The notes under the pieces: model-generated
What the model was told of the DNA's origin: nothing
What the model saw: only the letters and a program-made list of their open reading frames with translations
Database searches by the model: none
Position numbers and translations under genes: made by a program
Source of the DNA: Cymbomonas tetramitiformis
Taxonomy: Eukaryota; Chlorophyta; Pyramimonadophyceae; Pyramimonadales; Pyramimonadaceae
Length of the DNA stretch: 64,000 nucleotides
Reading direction: 5' to 3'
NCBI GenBank assembly: GCA_001247695.2
Contig: LGRX02034572.1
Span: 1-64,000, forward strand
In this document: positions 12,401-24,263 of the stretch, one piece after another
Numbering within the stretch: the first letter of the stretch is position 1
Layout of the letters: each line of letters opens with the position of its first letter

Positions 12401-14092
12401 GCTCAGCTGCTCCCCGACTGTCGCGCTTACTACACGTTCTCCCTGGCAGCTTTGGGGTTATGTAGTCTCGGGCTGTTGTTTACCTGTTCTGCCTGCCCTC
12501 CTCTGAAGTGTCAGCGAGTGGGCTGTCAAACAAACAGCACTGCTTGAGGATATCGAAACTTGAAGGCTTCGTGGTATGTGCTGGTATGATAGTGCCCTCT
12601 TCAAAACTGCTAGTTTCATCTCGTTTTCTGGGATGCAAGAGCTGACTCGCTCCTTACTTGTTGTGGGTGCAGCCGCCGAGAACTTGAGGAAAACGAACAT
12701 TCAAAACGTAAAGCAGCTCCTAGCGGCGAGTCAGCGCGACGAGCTTCGTGCACAGCTAAAACAAATACTGAGAAAAGATTTGGACTGCGTCCTGGAGCAC
12801 GCCCGGACTGCGGTGCCTCTTCCACTTCGAGTGTGGACCCGCGCGGACGGATACGGTATATTCTCGGCCCGAGGCCTCGCTTGCTTCTAGGTCTGTCGAT
12901 CGTGGTGGGGGGTAGTGCTTCAAGATGGTAAGCTTGCTGCATACTGCACGAAGCTGGGTATCCGTGCTTTTGCAGCTCAACTTAGGCACAAAAGACATCT
13001 TGGGTGTGTGTCGTACAGGGATAACGTGCATACCTGAACATACCGATCGCTTTGGTTTCCTGCACGTCAACTACCCGTACCAACTGGTCACTCCAAAAAT
13101 AACATACAGTATCAACAAGGATATGGCAACAAATGGATTCCCTTCAATCCCTTTTCAACTTGAGCCCCTGTGCCAAGAGCTGAAAGAGGTGCGGTTGCAA
13201 CAGGATTGAATATATACCGTTTCCTCATGACGACTTGTTTTTTTTTACTATGATGATACCTCAAACTCCTTTCCATGCATCCCATGCACCCCGACTAAGA
13301 CCCCTCTTTTCAAGTTGATGCTCAGGGACCGAGAAAATTCTGTAGGGTGAGCGGTTGTATTCCTCGAGCCTGATGAAGATTAAGTCTATGTGCTTGCAGG
13401 CAGCGATGGTGGATTGGCTCAAGGATCGGCATCCAAATTGGGCCTTAGCAAGCAACGCGGTGGGCATCGGACCATCACCTGGGGAACTGGACTTGGTTCG
13501 TCGATGCAGCTCACTGCCAGCTAAGAGCGACGATACCCCCAAACCTCCGATGCAGCCTGACCAGATCAAGATGTCCACTGAGCTTTTGGCCCTCGCCAAG
13601 GCAGGGATTCCAATCGGGAGCCAGCTCGGGAGCCAACTCAGTAGCCAGCACGCACAACTTTTGCAACAAATGCAGCACCTGCCCACGGGTATGCTGCTTA
13701 AAGATCCTCGCCTGCTGCAGCCTATGGTACACAGGCAAGAGATGGCGATGTCTGCAGCCCCAATGGTGCCACAGGGTCTCACCCTCTCTCTCTTTCCGCC
13801 ACCTCTATCAGAGTCGGGCGTGGTCAATAAGGACGGCGAGGTTGGTACAAATAGTGCTTTCTCTAGGTTTCCAAAGGAAGCTGCACAACATGTACAACAG
13901 CGTGCTCTTTCAGGTCAAGTCAACATCCCTGATGAGTTCCAGTTGCGCCGTTCTCTTTCAGCTCCGCATCCACAAACTCAAACTGGCTTTTTCGGATTGA
14001 GTCTGAACCCTGATCAAAGAGGCCAAGCTGAGAAGGATGGAGTAAACATCACACTGGACCTGCTCTCTCCTGATGGGAATGTTCGTGGATGA
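9484..14092 (+). CDS. Unrecognised protein, 10-exon gene model (778 aa)
   Basis: Exons with GT-AG borders and matching phases: 9484-9820, 9960-10024, 10148-10322, 10639-10838, 11099-11224, 11387-11557, 11915-12251, 12673-12855, 12976-13025, 13400-14092. They sum to 2337 nt with no internal stop. The product starts with a hydrophilic Ser/Pro/Glu-rich tail (residues 1-110). A folded-looking middle follows, with an Ala-rich helix (SAVTAAALAIKQFNLLQ), a beta-rich-looking segment (IPYVHLINPDTDEH; GYFCFQEGMTF) and a charged helix (LLAASQRDELRAQLKQIL). It ends with a Pro/Gln/Ser-rich tail of about 190 residues containing short repeats (GSQLGSQLSSQHAQLLQQ). The layout resembles a transcriptional or RNA-regulatory protein, but I cannot assign a family. 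The exon 3/4 junction (acceptor at 10638) is the weakest; a start at 10629 reads a different frame through the same DNA. Confidence 0.65.
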
Positions 14093-17000
14093 AGCTTCTC
14101 CTTACCGATTCTGGCCGCAGCAAACTGTTGCAAACAGAAGAGAAAGTTTGTATCCCTGCAAGTATTGCAGTTGTATAAGTGTCGTCTGTACTTGTTGAAA
14201 ATTCGGTTGAAGAAACCAGAAAAGATATTCCCACTTTTCATTTGTTTACCCTATGAAATATTTGCTTATTTGATGACGTTATAATCATCTTTGGGAAAAC
14301 ACGTGTACTGCATTCATGCTATTTGCAGCAAGCGCAATGTAGAATTATCAGTTGGCCCATCTATTATTTTCACTTTCAGCTGCTGCCGAGTGATTGACTG
14401 GTTTTAGTAATCTTCCAATTTCGTCCCACAGGGAAATTTTTGGGGTTCTATCAGCCAAAATTCCCGGCAATGTCAGCCCAGCAGCAAAACCTTGAAAGTG
14501 TAGGTGATTTTCATCGAAAGTGCAAATAACAGCAGGACCCCTTCACTCATACCGAAGTACCTACAAAGAGGATCTGAGTGCAGGTACACGATACTACCAG
14601 CGCCTGATTGGCCAGTACCTCTACCTGAATGTCAGGAATTCAATACTTACTACCTGTGGGTTACAGATACTTAAAACACATTCTTGGATCGGTGATCGGT
14701 ACATTTTGTTTATGACACGGTGCCGAGTGTGCGTGCGTGTTAACATCGTGTTATCCTTGGAAATTTGACCCATTATTCGGATTGAAAAATCTCACGAAAT
14801 TGAAATTTTGAAATTGCCGGTTTGTATCGACGACACACAATTAACACTGCGGCATGAGTACCTGCGGCACTACTTGTACCTACGGGCAACGTGTACCTGA
14901 ACCTGTACCTGCGGCAAATTATTCCCCAAAATTAGACGGGTACCGGTGCCCGATTAGTACCTCAACAATTATGTCCTATTTGCCTGAAGGCGTACCAGTA
15001 CCAAGGTTTGTGCCTCACTAGTCAGGGAGGGGTTTTTTAATAGGTTGATGCGTTTTTTATGAGTGTGCATGTTATATTGGGGGCTTTGTATAGAAAAGGC
15101 TGCATGCAAAACGGCGGGTCCAAAAATGTTTTGTTAAAGTTATGGCTGTTTTCCGGTTTCAAAGTTGATAACCTATATATTTTCAGGGAGAAAATACAAG
15201 AAACGTAAAGAGAGTCACAAGATGGCGTCATCCAAGTATGACTGAGGATTGAAAATCTCGGCTCATCTCAGTCTATGAGTATGACCTTGAGATCAGCGTG
15301 TGTCAGTATGACGCATCATGTCATCCTGGGTACCAAGAGATCGGAGAACGCGGCGAAAAACAGTCGGAAACTTAACGTCGTTAGATTCAAAAATGTATGG
15401 CTCTAGATGTATTTGTGTACATTGTATTTTCGTAGCGTTCGTATCTTGCGGCTACGTTTGCCATCGCGTATCACACTTCACAGTTGTTGTCCGAGAAATT
15501 GTGCAATAGGTGAGATATTTCCTTTTCTTAGCGAATGGGAACCGCAGTCAATCGATTATCGATACGAGGATTTTCGTTCTCAAATCTAATTGGTTAAAAC
15601 GCGTCGCGTCGTCATTCCTTCAAAGTTTAAACACCTAGTCGAGAACTCGAGATCCCAGTTTCACAAATAAGTCCGCGTACGAACCTGGCGGCCAGACTAC
15701 TCTCTGCCGCGCGGCCGTCAGCTTTTGTGCGGGGAAATTACAGGCGGATGTGCGCAGTGTTTTGTTTTGTATGGTTGCCCATTGTCACGCCGACCTCGTA
15801 TGTTCATCCGGTTTCATGTTTCTCTACGCTTATGGCTCTTGATCTGTTGTTTGTTTTCAAGTTTGTGTGTTTGGCTTTTCTGCGTGATTGCCAAGACATT
15901 TCTCTTTTGCTACTTCGCAACCATAACTGCTCCACATGTCCACCTCTCCGTGTTTTAATTAATGGCAATTTTGTGCGCATGCCCTGTCTGCACTTTTTTG
16001 CGATCTTGTGTTTCAGAAACGCGATCTTGTTTTTAGAATTTGTGTAGGAACTGCTGCGCCATGTGTTCTTCTTCGAAGAGGTAGCATCGCGTCTGGGGAT
16101 CTACCCTGGTGGGATTAACCCCGGTCTTGGTTGGTCATGCTACCGTACTAATGTTTAGGACTACGCTACTATCGCTGGCTGACATGAAATAGATTGCTCT
16201 GCTTGTTTTTCATTCACCGACTGACTATATCGTTCATCCTGCAGGAGCGACGGGAGGATGCGCCAAGCATTTTGGGATGTTGGCGGCGAGAAAACGCGTC
16301 AGAGTTCTGGGATCTTATTGTCGCGAACCGACCGAAGTGCAATTTCTCGGTTTTGGCGGATTGCGTGTTTTCCCGCACTGTGCATTTTTCTTTAGTTCGG
16401 CAAGTTAACATTTCTTTGTCCGGGTTACCGACAGTTTCAGAGAATAACTAGATAGGATGGTAATTTGTAACCACTATTATTTTGCTTGCACACACTATGT
16501 TTGTTGTTACGCCATATTCTGCTTCTCAGCAGTTCACGAGTTTTATACTGAATTTGTACAGAATTTAGCACAGCAGAGCTACTCGTAAACGCCAACAAAA
16601 TATTATACCGTTTGCTAAGATTATACACGGGTGCCATATGCACCCTACTAATAATGATATAACATTTACGCTGAGTGAAAATGATCAAGTCATACAAGTG
16701 CCGTAATCCTGCTGGCCAGGCAACTGTTATACAGATGGGACTACTTTCTAACTCATAGTGCGCCCTGGCGGGCTACTAATTCAATGTATAAACCATATGT
16801 ATCTTAACTTTACACTTATTTGGACAATTTGTGGACGAGTCGTGCCAATTTCTTTTCAGAAAGTTGATAACTCAATAACTTGATGACATGACTTCAATGA
16901 TATTACCTCGACTTGCCATTAGTACCTCATAATATGACAAGTCTGATGCGGACCCCCATGTATCTACAGGTAGCAAGTACTACCTGCGAAAGGCGCCTGA

Positions 17001-19760
17001 TTTATGGTCAGTCCAAAAAACACTGCCCATATTTCAGTCGCAGGAGCCTCGCCTATAAAATCAACCGAGTTAAACAATTCCGCACTGAGCTTGTCTTGGG
17101 AGGACTTGGCCATGCTGTTTTCGCAAGCATTATAGCATGCCGCTGTGGCATAAACGTCGTTCAGATACTATATAGGCCACCTTAGAGTGCCAACATATCC
17201 ATAACATTCCTAGATAATCAAATGCACATAGCATATTCTATGGAGTCTTGGGGGCGATCGCCACTACTGTGTCGGTGTAGTAGCATATGGGAGGTGTGAA
17301 CTTTACTGTAAGGTCCGCATCTTACAATTGAAGTGCTAAACGCACGACACACAAGCAAACTCATCCCGAAATGCCAAAACGGCTAACTTAACCTACATCA
17401 TGGCGATCTTCTCCGATTCACTCATGCCGATAATTACGACTAACCCTGCTAGCAATTCCGCAACCCTTTTGAGCCATGCAGGGCAACCACCACCCGCGTG
17501 CAACCAATCAGTCACGAAAAGCTCCGCGTGCTCCATGGCGAATCCTCCTCCAGCGTACGAGACACGACAAGGGCATGCAAGGCTCGCGTCGATCACTAAT
17601 TGCCTACCTTGTCCATCGTGGTTGAGCACCATGAGCTCAGGCTTCCATCGAGGCTAATGCCCATGATGATTGCGATCCTTCACGAGAACCGACAGGCTGC
17701 GTCGATTAAAACTTACTTTAGCATAGATGCCAACACATCACGAACGGCACGGCGTGTCGTGATAGCCCACCCACGCCGGTTACAGACAACGTAGTGGTAG
17801 CCTAAGGAGTCCGAAGCACCACATAGTCGACGCACCGCATGCACATGGATACACGCCAGCTAGAATACTCGGGACCAATGGATGGGTTTCGGAAGGTCCC
17901 AGTTTCGAATCCGGTTTCGAAACCCAGAATCAAAATCGAAGGTGACCGAAACCGGTTTCGGAAGGTTCCGAAAGTGTATTATTGTTGTCGAAAGTGAATC
18001 GGATTCGAGTTTTGTTTTTGCCTACGAGGTATCATTTTAAAGGTCTCGATGAGCCCAAGAAGATGCCATAATTTTGAATAAAAATCGAATCCGATTTACT
18101 TTTGACCAAAAAAAACCACTTTCGGAAGCTTCCGAAACCGGTTCTGGGAACTTACAAAACGGTTTTGTTTTCATGGAATACGCTAAACATTCGCTGAAAT
18201 GACGTGAACGATACGTGGGTCTGCCACCATGGAACGTTTTTACCGGAAATTCAGAATGACGTCCAATTATGAAGCCGCGATCGCAATATATTGCGATTGT
18301 GGCCTGGCACTTCAAGGTTCACTTCTATGTGGATTGCCCCGTCATCGTCGACTGAAAGCGCTACCTTGGACAGAACGAGAACGCTCCTCTGATCGTGGTG
18401 TCTACACATTTAGTCGTCAAAAGGGTCTGCATGCGACTTTAAAAGATTCTGGCAAACGCATTCAAGCAAACGCATACGCTTTACGATTTCGCATACTATA
18501 GTATCCCAACATATAAAATGGCTGACGATGACCGACGAAAAATCGATATGCGCGTGTGCCATGCTACTGTGGTCTTAGCCAGTGAGGGCCCAGTGAATTA
18601 ACTCAGCCAATAATATTCATGCGATGCACAGAATATCAACGGAATAAAATCGCATTTCAGGATTTCGAAATTCCCAATAGTTGCGCTATAGGTTAGCATT
18701 CTTTGCGAAACGGGCACCCACATAATAAGTAGGCATATTTGAGCATATTTTATGGCAAAAGGTTTTTTAGATTAACAAACAATCCTAGAGATCTTTACTT
18801 CGATGGACAGGAACCCACTGCGGGAGAGAAAGCGTTCCGCCTTGATCTAAAACTGCATAATCAACAAAATCGCGATTGAACATGTAAGCGACAGCGACAG
18901 TCGCAGACGTCGAACAGCATGACAGCCGAGCGAGAGATCATCATGCGAGAGGCAATAAATCTTTGAAATATCCGAGATCTTGAGCTCGACTATTCTAATG
19001 TCTCAACGATGGCATACCGTACCAAACAGCGGCGCTGAGCCGCGGCCGCCCACGGCAGCGAGCTGCCCCACGGCCTTGTTTCTGTTATCCTGGACGCATA
19101 GCGCGGCCAATTGGTAATTACGAATGCTGAATTTTTAATATGATCCGCCGGCTCGATGTGAATGGATATGCACGCAAAAGCGAACTCGGAAATCGAAATG
19201 TCAAAATTCAAAAAATGACATCCGATATCCTCCGGTCAGATTTGGTAATTTTTTATCACTGCGATGCGATTGCCGCTGCAGAAGTGCCGATGCCGCTTCG
19301 ATGAACATCGTCTCTGTTCCGCGTTCGCCATCGCGCTTCTCGTTCATTCAAGATTCAGCATGAACATCGCAAATGATGACGATGATGACTCAGATGACCC
19401 ATATATAAATTCGTAATACGTGGACACAGTCCAAAATAAATAGATTAAAACCCAGAATAAATAAATACTAATTCAGCAGCTATATTTTGCTATCTTTTGA
19501 AAGGATAAAAACAAGCTCTGAAACATAAACACTTTATACACAGTCAAAACAGTCGATTTGGATGCTTCAACTCCGATTTTCATGGCGAGAATTCGCTGAA
19601 GAGAACGGCCAGATTCGCCGATCGTCCTTAAGATCGGTCGGTCCAAAATGTAACAGAATAGAAAAAAGTGAAGTTCGATTCTTCGATACATTCTTTGAAC
19701 GCAGATCAATGATCGACGCGAGCACGTGTAGACGTTCAAACAGTCAAGTAGAAATGTGGA
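14093..19760. other. Long gene-poor stretch
   Basis: There is no gene I can support. 14820-15010 repeats a TACCTGCGGCA/GTACCTG motif. 17870-18150 is rich in inverted copies of GAAACCGGTTTCGG/CCGAAACCGG and may be a decayed MITE. Near 18275 and 18290 the motif CGCAATATATTGCGAT forms a small palindrome. Overlapping ORFs at 17393-17657 on opposite strands (for example a 79-residue minus-strand frame with TDWLHAGGGCPAWLKRV) are unrecognised and may be remnants. Confidence 0.45.
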
Positions 19761-19765
19761 ATTGT

Positions 19766-20041
19766 GGGGGTGCGAACATTGCTTTGGGGGGGGGGCCCCA
19801 ATTCCGGACAAGGATTTTGCCCCCCTAACACATCTTAACGTCTAGGGGGCTAACCCACCCCCCAGCGGTTTAGCCCCCTAATAGTCCCTTAAGTGTGTGT
19901 TTTTCGGAAATCCTAGGGGGCTAGACCCCCTCCCTAGCAACACGCTTTAACGCCTAGGGGGTTGAACCCCCCCGCCTACCAAGACGGTGTGCGGAATTGG
20001 GGCGGCCTCCCCCCCCCGGAACAATGTTCGCGCGCCCCCCC
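19766..20041. mobile_element. GC-rich MITE, 276 bp
   Basis: The ends are imperfect inverted repeats: GGGGGTGCGAACATTG on the left and CAATGTTCGCGCGCCCCCC on the right, each followed inward by a long G/C homopolymer and CCCCAATTCCG / CGGAATTGGGG. The interior holds repeated CTAGGGGGCTA-type palindromes. No ORF of its own. A target duplication is not clear because the flanks are homopolymeric, so the superfamily is not assigned. Confidence 0.65.
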
Positions 20042-21201
20042 TTGTTGATATTCCCCACACGGCGTGCACCCAAAGCGAACTGTCAAATTACAGACGAGTA
20101 TTAAAACGTGCATTGCCTGGTACAGTCACTGTGTCATGGTACTAAATAAAATAGTAAATCATTTAATGACTATTTTCCCCCGATCGATTGTAAGCTCATT
20201 TGAGACACTACTAAGTACTGTATCGGACGTCTCGGATTGAAATCGCGTGGAGCAGAATCTGGAAATCGGCTTCATATAAACGTTAGGGAAATGTAGTCAT
20301 TATATACCATTGCTTTTATACGAAGCCCTTTCCCCACGCAGGATCCAAAAGGCCTTTATAATTTCTTTTGAACATGACTACCGACCCCGAAAGAATGGCT
20401 ACGGCTCCGCCCCATCCTACCCCCAGGTTAGGCCCAGTTGAATGCCAGCACGGTGTGCCGTTTAGGAGTGCCCTCGTTGCATTTTATATACTACGGCATC
20501 ATTTCAATTGTGTGCTGCAAACGCGTCAACATATATGGTGACCGCTACGTAGATCGTTTTATTATTTGAAGAGTTTACGTCGAGTATAAATATAAGCTTA
20601 GCTGCCCTCGATGCAACGAATAAATGTATGAACAATGCATGGCAGCTGACTTGACGCATTAATATTCCGAACTACTTGAATACATTGCGTGAGACATTCG
20701 TAGTCGGGAGACGAAATTCGGGACTGCAAATCCATTCATCTGAACCGTTCTTTGAAAATGTAGTCTAATCGTGCGCACCGCCACGGAAAAGATATGTTAC
20801 GGTATGAGCACGCCGCGCGCATATGGGCGCCGACTTTTAGCATGAGCGCGCCAGGCGCGCTTTTAATCATTCTGAATCGGCTCTCGCGGTATGAGTGCGC
20901 TTGCCATCATGAGCGCGCCAATACTCATGCAGTAACCACCACGATTCGACCCCTTACAGTTCTTGATAACCCCAACCGAACATTCTCACACGGTTACCTT
21001 TGTTACCTTCTGTCGGCTGCAGTCACAGCAGCAATATGTCCGCAGCACGATGGATACGTGCATTTTTAAACGCGCCAGCAAACCTAAAACGGACGCTTCT
21101 TACTTCTTCAAATGTTGTAAGGCAATCGGTACCCGCCATCACTCTCTCTTGGAACAACACTTCGATTATTCCTTGGACCCCCGTGGCAATTGTTGGTATG
21201 G

Positions 21202-21708
21202 GCGCTGTCTTCAGACACGCCTATCACACTTTGCGATGACAGTGACAGCGTTCCAGTTTCTGAAAATAATGAGAATGACACTTCTTCATCAGTGGATCCG
21301 ATTCCCGCCTTCCCAACGACAAAAGCGGAGTTTAAGAGCCACATGTAATTTGATTCGTATATCGCGAAGGAGATGGAAGACAACCCGCCCTTTCAGCAAG
21401 CGCACGCTCTTCTCTTTAGCATGCCAAGCGAGAGTAAAGACGCTTGCACAGGCAAACTTGGTAAGAAGGGAGATCGGCTAGTGCGCATGCACTGTGCGCG
21501 ACAAACCGTATTCAGTTCTAGACTCTGGTTCCTTCAAGGACATAGATTGTGTAAGCAGGAAAGAGATGGGCTCAACGCTGTAGTTTCCTTCAGTTTGATC
21601 GAGTATACAATTTGGTTCAAGTATGTGGGAGAGAAGGGTCACTTGAGGGGACGCCGACGAACCTTGAAAGCTTTTCGTGAAAACTACTTGGGCATTCCTG
21701 CTTTGTAG
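21202..21708 (+). pseudogene. Unrecognised ORF broken by one stop
   Basis: A plus-strand frame reads an acidic Ser/Asp/Glu-rich segment (DDSDSVPVSENNENDTSSS) and then AFPTTKAEFKSHM, meets a TAA at 21346-21348, and continues in the same frame through FDSYIAKEMEDNPPFQQAHA and a basic, aromatic C-terminal half to 21708. The change from an acidic N-terminal part to a basic C-terminal part resembles transposon proteins, but there is no diagnostic motif. An upstream frame (20963-21240) has another Cys/His-bearing stretch (YFFKCCKAIGTRHH) that could belong to it after a frameshift. It is equally possible that this is chance. Confidence 0.3.
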
Positions 21709-21859
21709 AATGATAAGTACAAAACGTTATCACTGCGAACATTGTCAACACGACCAGCGTAGGAAGCAAAACATTCGTATAAAAGCCATTCAAGTGAACC
21801 TCGTGTGGGAGCGATATCAAGGTGACTTCATAGACTTGCGCAAGTTTCGCTGCACGTTT

Positions 21860-22020
21860 GAAGGGTAGCGGAGCTTTTTTGTCGCAAGGATGGTTTTTTT
21901 GTCGCAGATTATTTTGTCGTAGCTACGACAAAAATGATGCTGCCGGTCTTTTTTGTCGCAGCTACAACCAAAATGATGCTGCCGGTATTTTTTGTCGCAA
22001 AAACTTATCAGAAATTTATT
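21860..22020 (+). repeat. Short repeats with TTTTTTGTCGCA core
   Basis: Four copies of TTTTTTGTCGCA or TTTTGTCGTAGC spaced by 20-45 bp, two of them followed by AAAATGATGCTGCCGGT. The stretch ends about 290 bp before the LTR element and contains no gene. Confidence 0.6.
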
Positions 22021-22308
22021 TAAAATTTGCAGCAGGAAAATCCGTTGAGTTATGGGAGTTGGCGGTTCACACGGACCAAATCTCCGTGCACGAAACGTGC
22101 AAAATAGAAGCAGGCATTGGTTTAAACAAGCTAGCACAGAAAAAATAGAAGCAAGCATTGGAACAAACAAGATATCATAATGGCATGCAACGATTGAACA
22201 GCAAAATACCATGCAAGCAATGTTTACCACGGCACTTAAAATCAATACAGCAATACCATCGAACGCGAATAGTAATGTTACAACAATACCACCGACCGAT
22301 ATAATATC

Positions 22309-22499
22309 TGCTGGATGTGACACACCGTGTGTCACTTCCTGTTATCTGTACTAGTACTCGGTACAGTACGGGTGTCACAGGTTTAGGGCTTCCGGCATAA
22401 AGCCGAGACTATCTTATGTTTTATTTACACTCTTGAAAACCCGAAAGTGAAAGCATTCTGACCGTAGCCCAATATATAGTCTTAGCTATATATCTCACA
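22309..22499 (+). repeat. 5' LTR of element 1
   Basis: 191 bp, beginning TGCTGGATGTGACACACCG and ending ATATATCTCACA. It contains the inverted pair GTGACACACCGTGTGTCAC and the palindromic run GTACTAGTACTCGGTAC. It appears identical to the 3' copy, implying a recent insertion. Confidence 0.93.
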
Positions 22500-22520
22500 G
22501 GTTATGGTGCGCCAGGCACC
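22500..22520 (+). promoter_or_regulatory. Primer-binding site, half-tRNA(iMet) type
   Basis: GGTTATGG immediately follows the CA terminus of the LTR. The same 8 bases follow the 5' LTR of the second element. Copia of Drosophila has GGTTATGG at this place and primes from the anticodon region of initiator tRNA-Met rather than its 3' CCA end. Assignment here is by that resemblance. Confidence 0.6.
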
Positions 22521-23124
22521 TTCCACTACTTTTGGTAGCATGATTGGCTAAACGCCTCCGCTTGGTGGGGCGTTGGGGGCCCCATTTGATGGTTGCGCTA
22601 TGAGGACTCGCGGTTGAGGCACGCGTCGTTACGGAGTGATTGTGTTTATCGCTGCAGCGTACCCTACGTGATTTTTTGGATGTCCACGGGATTTTCGTTT
22701 AGACTGGAATTGATCACTCTTTGTCACGGACTTCTTGCGCAACGTGTACTTCGACTTCCGCACTTCTACAATCGGGATTTTACAGTTACGGAAGTTTTGA
22801 CTGCTTTTGCCATTACCATTTCCGCGAGTTCCTCCTCTCCGCGCCATCGCCACCTTACCCCGACGTACCCACCTATTGCCTATTCTCCCGGGGGTGGGTT
22901 AACCCACCGTAAGAGGGGTTTACGGTGGGTTACCCAACCCTAAGCATTCCACATTTCCCGCGTACTCCGCGCGATAACAGGTGGTTAACCCCGTGAAAAA
23001 TAACAACTAGACGCCCATACGGAGCTGGCAAAATCACCAACAACCCAAGCAGGGCTTTGGAAACTCACAAAACTCATGCCGCCGTCAACCCAAACCAGAA
23101 ATCCATAAAAAATATGTTGGTCGT

Positions 23125-23782
23125 TTGCTTACCGTCCCGTCAGGTGCCTGTCTGTGGTCGGGATTCGTTGGGCCCTTCAAGAGTTCGCCGATAACTGTAG
23201 TGACCTCTTTGAATACCCTCTCGACGGACGCGGAGGTAGTAGGCTATGACCCAGGGAAGGCAGCGAGCAAGCTCTTCACTGTCAAATTCAAATACGATGG
23301 TGACGTGCACGACAAGGCTTTGAAGTTCGTGGAGGAATATCTGGTCGATGACCCACCGGAGAACGAACGTGACGAAGAGGAGGCACCAACCGAGACAACC
23401 TTAGCCAGGGAACATATCAACCCCCTATGGCCGGTCTGTGGCCGTACGATGAGGGCTGTGGCCGAGGTTTGGCCGAGTGTGCTTTTGCTTGTTGGCCGAA
23501 ACGAATTATGTAAAATTTTGAAAATTCCCCCGAAATTTTGTGATTTTCATGATATTGCCATACATAAAATTCAAATTTTACGCCTGCGCGGCGGGCAATT
23601 TTAGATTTTGGCCGGGATGGCCGAAATTTGGCCGATGGAAAATTCGAGTGTTGGCCGTACGACATAAAAGTTTGATATGTTCCCTGACCTTAGCTCTTGT
23701 TGTTCGCAGTGGCAACGGCTCTGACTCGGCCGACCCAGCAGCACCACTTGTTCGCCCTAGGCCTCGCAGGAATTACCGTTAA
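23125..23782 (+). pseudogene. Short acidic ORF interrupted by a MITE
   Basis: A plus-strand frame from about 23125 (it may begin upstream through an intron; a TCAG precedes GTGCCTG) encodes LFTVKFKYDGDVHDKALKF and an acidic Asp/Glu stretch, then runs into a hAT-type MITE at 23406. Removing the MITE and one copy of its 8-bp duplication restores an open frame that ends LVRPRPRRNYR at a TAA (23780-23782). The product would be about 120 residues: an alpha/beta-looking start, an acidic middle and a basic tail. I do not recognise it. It lies wholly within the 22877-24247 transposon and may be its cargo or a transposase remnant. Confidence 0.5.
23406..23686. mobile_element. hAT-type MITE, 281 bp (copy 1)
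   Basis: Inverted ends CAGGGAACATATCAA / TTGATATGTTCCCTG are flanked by a perfect 8-bp duplication ACCTTAGC (23398-23405, 23687-23694). The subterminal arms are full of TTGGCCG/CGGCCAA, around an A/T-rich centre containing AAAATTTTG inverted pairs. CAGGG termini plus 8-bp duplications are typical of hAT elements. Two similar elements lie at 46804 and 48115. Confidence 0.92.
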
Positions 23783-24263
23783 TATGCGCTTACCCCGAGT
23801 AATGTGAGTATTTCTTCTAAAATTTACATGATATTTTGCTGTATACCCAAATATGGATTAGCGCGCGGGGGGTTGGCTATCTTGACTTTGGGCATGCATG
23901 TGATAAATCGTGATGCCTCAACACATTATCAAACCTTAAAAAGTCTTAACATGCCATCAGAGATGAGGTATATAGCCTAGGTGAACCTACCAATACGTCC
24001 GGTTTTTGGTAACCCACCGTAAGCAATTACCTCAACCCACCAGTCGACCCTATCGACTTGGCATATCCTTTTCATAAAATAAATCAGTCGGAGTGCATTA
24101 TATTAGGGTATCTACGGTCGAAAGGACTCATAATAGTTATCCCGAAGCATAGGTTCGATGCCTCAACTCGATTTGTGCATGAGTTATAGGCCATTCAAAA
24201 TTGCTCTTACGGTGGGTTAACCCACCTTAACCCCGGGAGAATAGGCACTATAGGATTTTTATC

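Larger units (their letters stand above)
22877..24247. mobile_element. TG...CA element with 4-bp duplication (Ginger-like?)
   Basis: The terminal inverted repeats start TGCCTATTCTCCCGGGG, and a second inverted block CCCACCGTAAGAG lies just inside (22903 and its complement ending 24216). The duplication CTAT flanks it (22873-22876, 24248-24251). The inner blocks abut TTAA on both sides, so a piggyBac-type reading (TTAA target, CCC termini) is an alternative that leaves the outer inverted repeats unexplained. TGT-type termini with 4-bp duplications are known for Ginger elements. It holds a short ORF (23125-23782) but no recognisable transposase, and is inserted in the leader of LTR element 1. 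Confidence 0.75.

Noticed and set aside
22899..24220. piggyBac element defined by TTAA flanks and CCC ends
   Set aside because: The TTAA lies at the centre of a longer palindrome, and outer inverted repeats with a perfect 4-bp duplication (CTAT) define wider boundaries. The second member shows the same (TTGA). Kept only as an alternative reading.
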